DNA of 7,302 bases from an uncultured Eubacteriales bacterium (GTDB lineage: Bacteria; Bacillota; Clostridia; Lachnospirales; Lachnospiraceae): NCBI GenBank assembly GCA_900545455.1, contig UQZF01000146.1, positions 1 to 7,302 of the forward strand, read 5' to 3'. The notes beneath the pieces were generated by a model that was not told the origin of the DNA, did no database searches, and was given only the letters and a program-made list of their open reading frames with translations. A program made the position numbers and the translations under genes. Shown piece after piece: positions 6,596 to 7,302 of this stretch (the stretch's first letter is position 1; the number at the start of each line of letters is the position of its first letter).

Positions 6596-6694
6596 TTAAA
6601 AACCTTGAGAAACTTTTGTCCTATAAAAATCGTCCAATATCTGCGCCAGTGCCTCAGGTGCCTGCGTGTTGACTTCATGCGCTGCACTTTTATT
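6596..6694 (-). pseudogene. C-terminal remnant resembling an alpha/beta hydrolase
   Basis: A frame that overlaps the end of the preceding gene by a few bases reads NKSAAHEVNTQAPEALAQIL then DDFYRTKVSQGF and stops at the TAA at 6598-6596. The pattern HxVNxxAPExLxxILxxFY matches the C-terminal end of alpha/beta-hydrolase-fold enzymes, where the His is the catalytic-triad base (family pattern from memory). There is no start codon or ribosome binding site in this frame, and the rest of the enzyme is absent upstream, where another gene occupies the DNA. I read it as the stub of a deleted gene. A chance reading of about 33 codons is possible. Confidence 0.45.
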
Positions 6695-7082
6695 CAATCT
6701 CCAGCACCGTGTAGGCTTCCCCGCCATTTTCCACAGTCTTGTTGTAGACATGCTTTCCCACAAGCTCTAACAGCTTCTCGATGTCCTCAATGCTGCTGCC
6801 TGAAAATTCATACACACATACATTGCTGCTTCCGTCATTGATTTCACCGTAAAAATCCTCGACAGCCACATAATATCTGTCCAAAATATCCTCGAGCGGA
6901 TACTGCGATATGTTGGCTGAGCTTTCACCCTCGCCGTATTCCGGCTCCTGCTCGAATGACAATGAAGTCACAAATGAATCCTGCTTCATGAAATTGTCGT
7001 AGGTCTTGTAGATGTTGTCCTTAACCTTTGTGTACTTGTCAGTGTTGTACTTTGCAGGTGTGTAGATTGTGATGTTTTTCAT
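6690..7082 (-). CDS. Unrecognised acidic 130-residue protein
   Basis: I do not recognise this protein. It has 130 residues, is rich in Glu and Asp, and has no cysteine cluster, signal peptide or hydrophobic segment long enough to span a membrane, so it is probably cytoplasmic. The N-terminus is MKNITIYTPAKYNTDKYTKV; a mid segment (about residues 61-80) reads YPLEDILDRYYVAVEDFYGE, and the C-terminal half (88-130) looks like beta strand, helix (SIEDIEKLLELVGKHV), beta strand. GGGGG at 7094-7090 lies seven bases before the ATG. The gene starts 15 bases after the stop of the preceding Fic-like gene, so the two are probably co-transcribed. Codon choice resembles that of the surrounding genes. Low-complexity repeats and known catalytic motifs are not visible. 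Confidence 0.75.
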   Translation of the reverse strand: MKNITIYTPAKYNTDKYTKVKDNIYKTYDNFMKQDSFVTSLSFEQEPEYGEGESSANISQYPLEDILDRYYVAVEDFYGEINDGSSNVCVYEFSGSSIEDIEKLLELVGKHVYNKTVENGGEAYTVLEIE

Positions 7083-7097
7083 ATATTTTCCCCCATT

Positions 7098-7302
7098 TCA
7101 TATTTTTATATATCTTTGATTTCTACTGTTCGGTTTATCGGGAATCGTCATCCGAATCAGATTCATTTCCATTGCCGGATGCAGATAATTCCTGCGAAAA
7201 CCTTCTTTCGATTTTAAATTTAATTTTTCCATAAGCGAATTGCTTGTGTACTGAACATCATACTCCATTATCTCAAGCAGTTTTTTCACATACTCCGAAA
7301 GC
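7098..7302 (-). CDS. Fic-family or AlbA-type ATP-binding protein, C-terminal part only
   Basis: The frame is open through the window end, so the 5' part is missing. The visible residues run LSEYVKKLLEIMEYDVQYTS, then NSLMEKLNLKSKEGFRRNYL, HPAMEMNLIRMTIPDKPNSR and NQRYIKI, ending with TGA at 7100-7098. The pattern LKSKxxFRxNYLxPAxExxLIxMTIPDKPxSRNQxYI is the C-terminal winged-helix-like tail often found on Fic-domain (AMP-transferase) proteins and on AlbA/AAA_4 putative DNA-binding ATPases. The catalytic domain lies outside the window, so the two cannot be told apart; Fic is my first choice. The in-frame GTG at 7289 is an internal valine codon, not a convincing start, because recognisable family sequence (LSEY) continues upstream of it. 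Confidence 0.75.
   Translation of the reverse strand, partial: LSEYVKKLLEIMEYDVQYTSNSLMEKLNLKSKEGFRRNYLHPAMEMNLIRMTIPDKPNSRNQRYIKI

Overview
The window is a stretch of a low-to-moderate GC Firmicute genome, most likely a member of the Clostridia (Lachnospiraceae-like). I infer this from the protein sequences, the A/T-rich intergenic DNA, the strong purine-rich ribosome binding sites and the CPCC-type small protein; no rRNA or other marker is present to fix the species. All credible genes lie on the minus strand, so the biological reading order runs from high to low coordinates. The first 53 bases are not genomic: they are an Illumina Nextera i5 adapter left on the end of the assembled contig, so position 54 is the first base of organism DNA.

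Reading in gene order: 7302-7098 is the 3' end of a gene whose product ends in a winged-helix-like tail typical of Fic-family or AlbA-type ATP-binding proteins. Next comes an unrecognised acidic 130-residue protein (7082-6690). Behind it, in another frame, lies what looks like the last ~30 residues of an alpha/beta hydrolase (6694-6596), probably a remnant. A candidate promoter and a long terminator-like hairpin with a T9 tract (6542-6479) precede carA. carA (6371-5298) and carB (5298-2092) encode the two subunits of carbamoyl-phosphate synthase, overlap by one base (TAATG) and form the core of the window. Glutamine-derived ammonia from CarA passes to CarB, which makes carbamoyl phosphate for pyrimidines and arginine. 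A strong hairpin (2068-2026) probably ends the carAB transcript.

The 416-base gap after carB holds the most unusual signal: seven copies of a GGGTAT-type hexamer in strictly alternating orientation between 1741 and 1931. The repeat period is 61-62 bases, and the intervals within it alternate between 28 and 33/34 bases. I do not recognise it. After the gap comes a 456-residue protein made of two complete HAD-family hydrolase domains in tandem (1675-305). It overlaps by eight bases the start of a small CPCC cysteine-rich protein gene (312-113) that appears to be broken by an out-of-frame internal deletion or frameshift near the contig end.

Apart from the hexamer array, the carA leader hairpin and the tandem HAD protein, this is ordinary housekeeping DNA. 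I see no defence system, CRISPR array, prophage, tRNA or rRNA.
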